The notes under the pieces are model-generated. The model saw only the letters and a list, made by a program, of their open reading frames with translations, was not told the origin of the DNA and did not search any database. The position numbers and the translations under genes were made by a program. Source: Eumeta japonica (lineage: Eukaryota > Arthropoda > Insecta > Lepidoptera > Psychidae). Taken from it: a DNA stretch of 64,000 nt. The DNA lies in the NCBI GenBank assembly GCA_005406025.1, contig BGZK01000482.1:248001-312000 (forward strand), in the 5' to 3' direction. The first letter of the stretch is position 1, and each line of letters opens with the position of its first letter. Of the stretch, positions 60,421-64,000 are shown piece after piece.

Positions 60421-63269
60421 AGGCATAACTGAACATAATTTACATGCTTACAATGTACAGAAAAAAAGAAAGTTTAAATTTGATAATAAACAAACGGAGC
60501 TTCTGTACTTGCAATTGAAAGTGTCATATAACTACTACTGAATTGTAATGAGTAAATTTTCATAACTCTTTATTAGCATTTAAAAATAATTATTGTAAAT
60601 ATATGTAAACTTTTTTGCCAGTGTGAGATGAAGTCTTACACTGATCTCATTTTAAAGTGTACTAAAAGGGAGAGTCATGATTGTTCTCAAATTATGTTGA
60701 AGATAAATTTATTTTTAGGAACTTTACCCATGCATGTGTTGATATGGTCTAAAAGATGGCAAATATTTTATTTTTCTGCCAAAATTTTAAATTGCCATTA
60801 AAGCATATATTATTATTGTTTCCTATCTTAAAAAAAAAACTGTAGTATTAAAACTAAAAATAAATATAGTTATTGATAGAAATAAGTATATTGTCATAAT
60901 TTAAAAATCATAATTTAAGGTTACTTCAATGTAATTGCTGGGTTATTAAGGTATATGATAAAGAATGTGATAAAATTGGAAAGTAAAATAGGATTAGTTT
61001 GTAAATAACATTTCTTGATGCATTAAGTAGTTTACAGTTTGAGTGGGATGATGTTTGAGTTTATAAGACCAATTTAAACCCTGTCAATACATCACATATG
61101 GAAAGAAAAGTGTCCACCATCCACAGCATTCATGCTTAACCGCTGGTTAGTAACCATGACTTTAGTGGTAAATTTGAAGTATCGAAATAAAATTGAATTT
61201 TTAGCAGAATTATCATAAACCTTGAAATGATTGTAATTTCAAATGTTTTAGAAATATCGTTGGGATGAATTGTGAGAAAATAATACTACTAAATAGGCAT
61301 ATAACATAAATTGTACTCACGAACATGGTTTCATTCTGCGATTCAATTCTTAAAATAAAAAATACAATGAACCATTGTATTTTTTGTTTTGAATTAGTTT
61401 TTTTTTATTTGGTAGAAACTCTGATAAGTACCCGGGAGCTGGAGATGTTTAAGCGGATTATGCCAGACTTTTATCCACTTGCTATGGTGTCCCTTTCATC
61501 GACAATATGCCGAAGCTGTGGATATACTTGTGGTTTACGGCTGTGACGACTGCAGCTCACCTGGATGAGGAAGTCTTTCTTGCGGTCAGTGTTCGTTTTG
61601 ATGCCTGTAGAGTTAACTTGCTGGAACACTCACCTTGTACTAGTAAACAAACGACGTTCCAGTCAAGATTGTCGCCTCAGATCTGTATTTGCATGCTCAT
61701 CTTAAAAGGAACAACGTGCGGCCCTAAAAGTCGTAATGAAGACTTCACCATCCACATCCATGTGACAGCTACGAACCGTTCGTCGTTGCAAGTCAAAATA
61801 CATCATTTAGCCATAGTATACCCGCTGTTCGAACCCTGGAGTTAGCTTATGGTGAGAAGCATGCCCGTAGAGGCAGCGAGCTGTCACGGCAACACATCTC
61901 GACACCCACCCCAGATTCCTCCTCATTCTCCTTGGGTACGTCTATACCTTTGCCACAAGAATCCACAAGCAGGTGTTGTAAATTAGTATGTTGTCATATG
62001 ATAACTAAACGTTTTCATTTATAAAAATATTTCTTATTATATTGTAAGTTTATTGTGTGTTTGTCCAATTGTCAATTTTTATACTTGAAGAATTATAAAT
62101 ATTTGCCTAGAAAATCTGAAAGCATGTGTTAGATATAGATAATTTATAGATATTAGTAAAATGCTAATATGGTCATGTTTACACAGGGTCCATAAGTATT
62201 TTGGTTGGTTTGGGTGGACATTGATCTTTCATGCTGTATTTAAGCCGTTTAATAAATGTCTAAAATATTGCTTACAAGAATTAAATAGTTGTTACTCTTA
62301 TAATTCTGTGTCTTATTTTTTATTCTTATTTAAACTTGAGTAAGATCAAATATTCAATTTGTATTATTTGGGGATCCATTTCATAAATGTAAAGCCAAAA
62401 AAGAATACCCAATTTACTATGGAACACAGACATCTTTTATCATTTCAAATTACAAATGATTAATGCTTTGTTTTAAAACTATCTATTCAGTCTTGTTATT
62501 TCTGTGCTATTTCTATGTGTAAAAGTTGATTTCATCATGTTTATAGTATGGCTATTTTTATATATTTTTCCTCTGACTGACTGATATCGCTCAGTCCAAA
62601 CTACTGGGTCTGGTGACTTGGTATTTTGTATAGAGGTTCCTGTTGGAACATAGGTGAGCACTAAGAAAAGATTTTTGGAAATTCATATCTTAAGTGGGTG
62701 AAATATTGTTGTATGGAAAATGGAAACTGTTGAAGCTATGGATGTGGAATTTAATGTTTCATTTACCTACTTATTGGAATAAAAGAGATTTTTTTTTTAA
62801 AATACCCCTGAAAAGTTAAGATAAGGATTGAAACTTGTGGAAAATTAAAGCCCCTGAAGCTATTGATACTGAAATTTATATTTTAGCTAATATTTTTTTA
62901 ATTATCTCTAAATAAAGTTCCTTGTGTTTAGAAAATTCGGAAACTTGCAAAACTCTGAAAAGTAGTCTCAATTGATTTCAAATTTTAACGAAACAGTTGT
63001 TAAGAATACTATTATATAATAAGAATTACAAGAATATAAAATAAACGGTTTAATTTCTTATTTGTTATAAAAAAAATAGAGCTTAAAATGTTGAAGACTG
63101 CCAAATTAGTGTGACTGCTGCCTTGAACTTGAATTCTGGACGTCAGTTGCTAATATGATTTGAAAATTATGCTTCCGTTACTGGTAATAAGTTTTGGCTA
63201 AAACATGTTGAACGAGATGTGTGAGTTACACCATTCTATATATGTCGTACAGATTGTTTATCATTTTTA

Positions 63270-63680
63270 GGTTTCCGTAACCAAAAGGTGCCATCAGGAT
63301 CATATTATTAAGTCTACACGGTTGCTCGGTTTATCTGTCCATCTTCAAAGAGTTGTATCATTTGAACCGTAATAAATAGCAAGTTATAATTTACACAGTA
63401 TGTGTTAAGGCGGATATCGTAAATAATAATAATAAAAAGAATCAAGAGCATTTTTGCAATGCACCAAGGATCGTGAAGTAAATAAAAAAAAATTAGATAA
63501 TTAAAACAAATATATAGGATGATGGATCGGAATTATCAGTGTGCGAGTCTTACACACGGCCGGTTTTATACAATCGTTTAATAAAAATATCGTTGGTTTA
63601 ATGCATCATGGCCTACTTTTTTTTTATAATAAATTGGGTGCCACCAGTGCGTTTTTAGGGTTCTGTAGTCAATAAGGAAT
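63270..63680 (+). repeat. Lepidopteran interspersed repeat fragments
   Basis: 'ggtttccgtaaccaaaaggtg', 'gtgcgagtcttacacacggc' with 'cggttttat', and 'tttttagggttctgtagtc' are pieces of repeats I recognise as abundant in Lepidoptera, related to those at 2728 and 3260. Confidence 0.55.
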
Positions 63681-63683
63681 CCC

Positions 63684-63716
63684 CCTCTCATTCTTTCTCT
63701 CTCTCTCACTCTCAAT
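63684..63716. repeat. CT-rich microsatellite
   Basis: 'ctctcattctttctctctc' and following CT units next to the repeat above. Confidence 0.85.
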
Positions 63717-64000
63717 TCAGATAAAAATCATATCAAGTGTTACAAACAAAATTATAATATACCCAACAAGTGCAAGACAATACACAAAGCTAGATCACCC
63801 CGCACTGGGGCACTGCACAAAGGCAAAGACAAGACGATTAATCAAAATTAATAAAAAATATGTAATAATAAAAAAAATATTCAATAAGAAACATAAACAT
63901 CAATGAGATGGTTGAGGCTGGTGGAGTTTAAGTAACATGTTAATGTCGGGTTTCAATTTAGTTGACATCAGTCGCAAATCACCGCGCTCAGTGATTTACA

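Larger units (their letters stand above)
60421..64000. other. Intergenic region to the window end
   Basis: AT-rich except for the block 61420-61980, which is GC-balanced and carries a 112-codon frame (61507-61845) without recognised homology; it may be a retroelement or pseudogene fragment. Lepidopteran repeats fill 63270-63680 and a CT microsatellite follows. No host gene was recognised. Confidence 0.55.

Noticed and set aside
61820..61835. 'gttcgaaccctgg', similar to a tRNA B box
   Set aside because: No matching A box or cloverleaf arms upstream; not a tRNA.
1..64000. CRISPR arrays, rRNA, bacterial-type operons, telomeric TTAGG arrays
   Set aside because: None seen; the window is ordinary insect nuclear DNA with interspersed repeats.

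Overview
This is AT-rich eukaryotic (insect) DNA, most likely from a moth or butterfly. The genes have spliced exons with GT-AG introns, their proteins are insect-like, and the window is scattered with degraded dispersed repeats that I recognise as typical of Lepidoptera (tails such as 'gcggacaaaagctagt', 'ccctaaaaa' and 'gtagtcggtt'). No bacterial, viral or CRISPR features were seen.

Layout. (1) 4.7-15.3 kb: an OXR1/mustard TLDc gene on +. A 60-residue arginine-rich first exon is followed by five exons carrying the TLDc domain; the six join in frame to 312 aa. (2) 15.3-24.7 kb: a repeat-rich stretch with LINE and mariner remnants, a hAT-type MITE with its target duplication, two diverged copies of a lepidopteran repeat and TA microsatellites. 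(3) 24.8-25.1 kb: a single-exon RAMAC gene on - (cap methyltransferase activator). (4) 26-31 kb: a rearranged jockey-type RT fragment, a decayed mariner and an unexplained GC-richer block. (5) 31.1-38.5 kb: a six-exon PRA1/RABAC1 gene on +, with three MITEs in its introns and a possible stop-codon readthrough extension. (6) 40.0-41.3 kb: a nearly intact Himar1-like mariner with both inverted repeats and TA duplication, disabled by one nonsense codon and one frameshift. (7) 42.4-43.4 kb: a hAT transposase remnant on -. (8) 44.6-46.0 kb: a single-exon ANGEL-family gene on +. (9) 46.9-51.3 kb: a two-exon atypical E2F (E2F7/8 type) on -, convergent with ANGEL. (10) 53.4-57.9 kb: a three-exon ZRANB2-type gene on + whose last exon encodes about 1175 residues, far more than the usual family tail, including a helix-turn-helix-like segment. 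(11) 57.9-64 kb: 3' region, a CA/CG microsatellite and lepidopteran repeats.

The genes are unrelated housekeeping loci rather than an operon or pathway, though several concern RNA: RAMAC (capping), ANGEL (RNA end processing) and ZRANB2 (splicing). The most interesting points are the duplicated motif in the OXR1 leader exon, the expanded ZRANB2 protein, the in-frame extension after the RABAC1 stop, and the MITE whose empty site is visible in a paralogous repeat in the same window. All splice sites are read by eye from consensus and frame; none is confirmed by transcripts.
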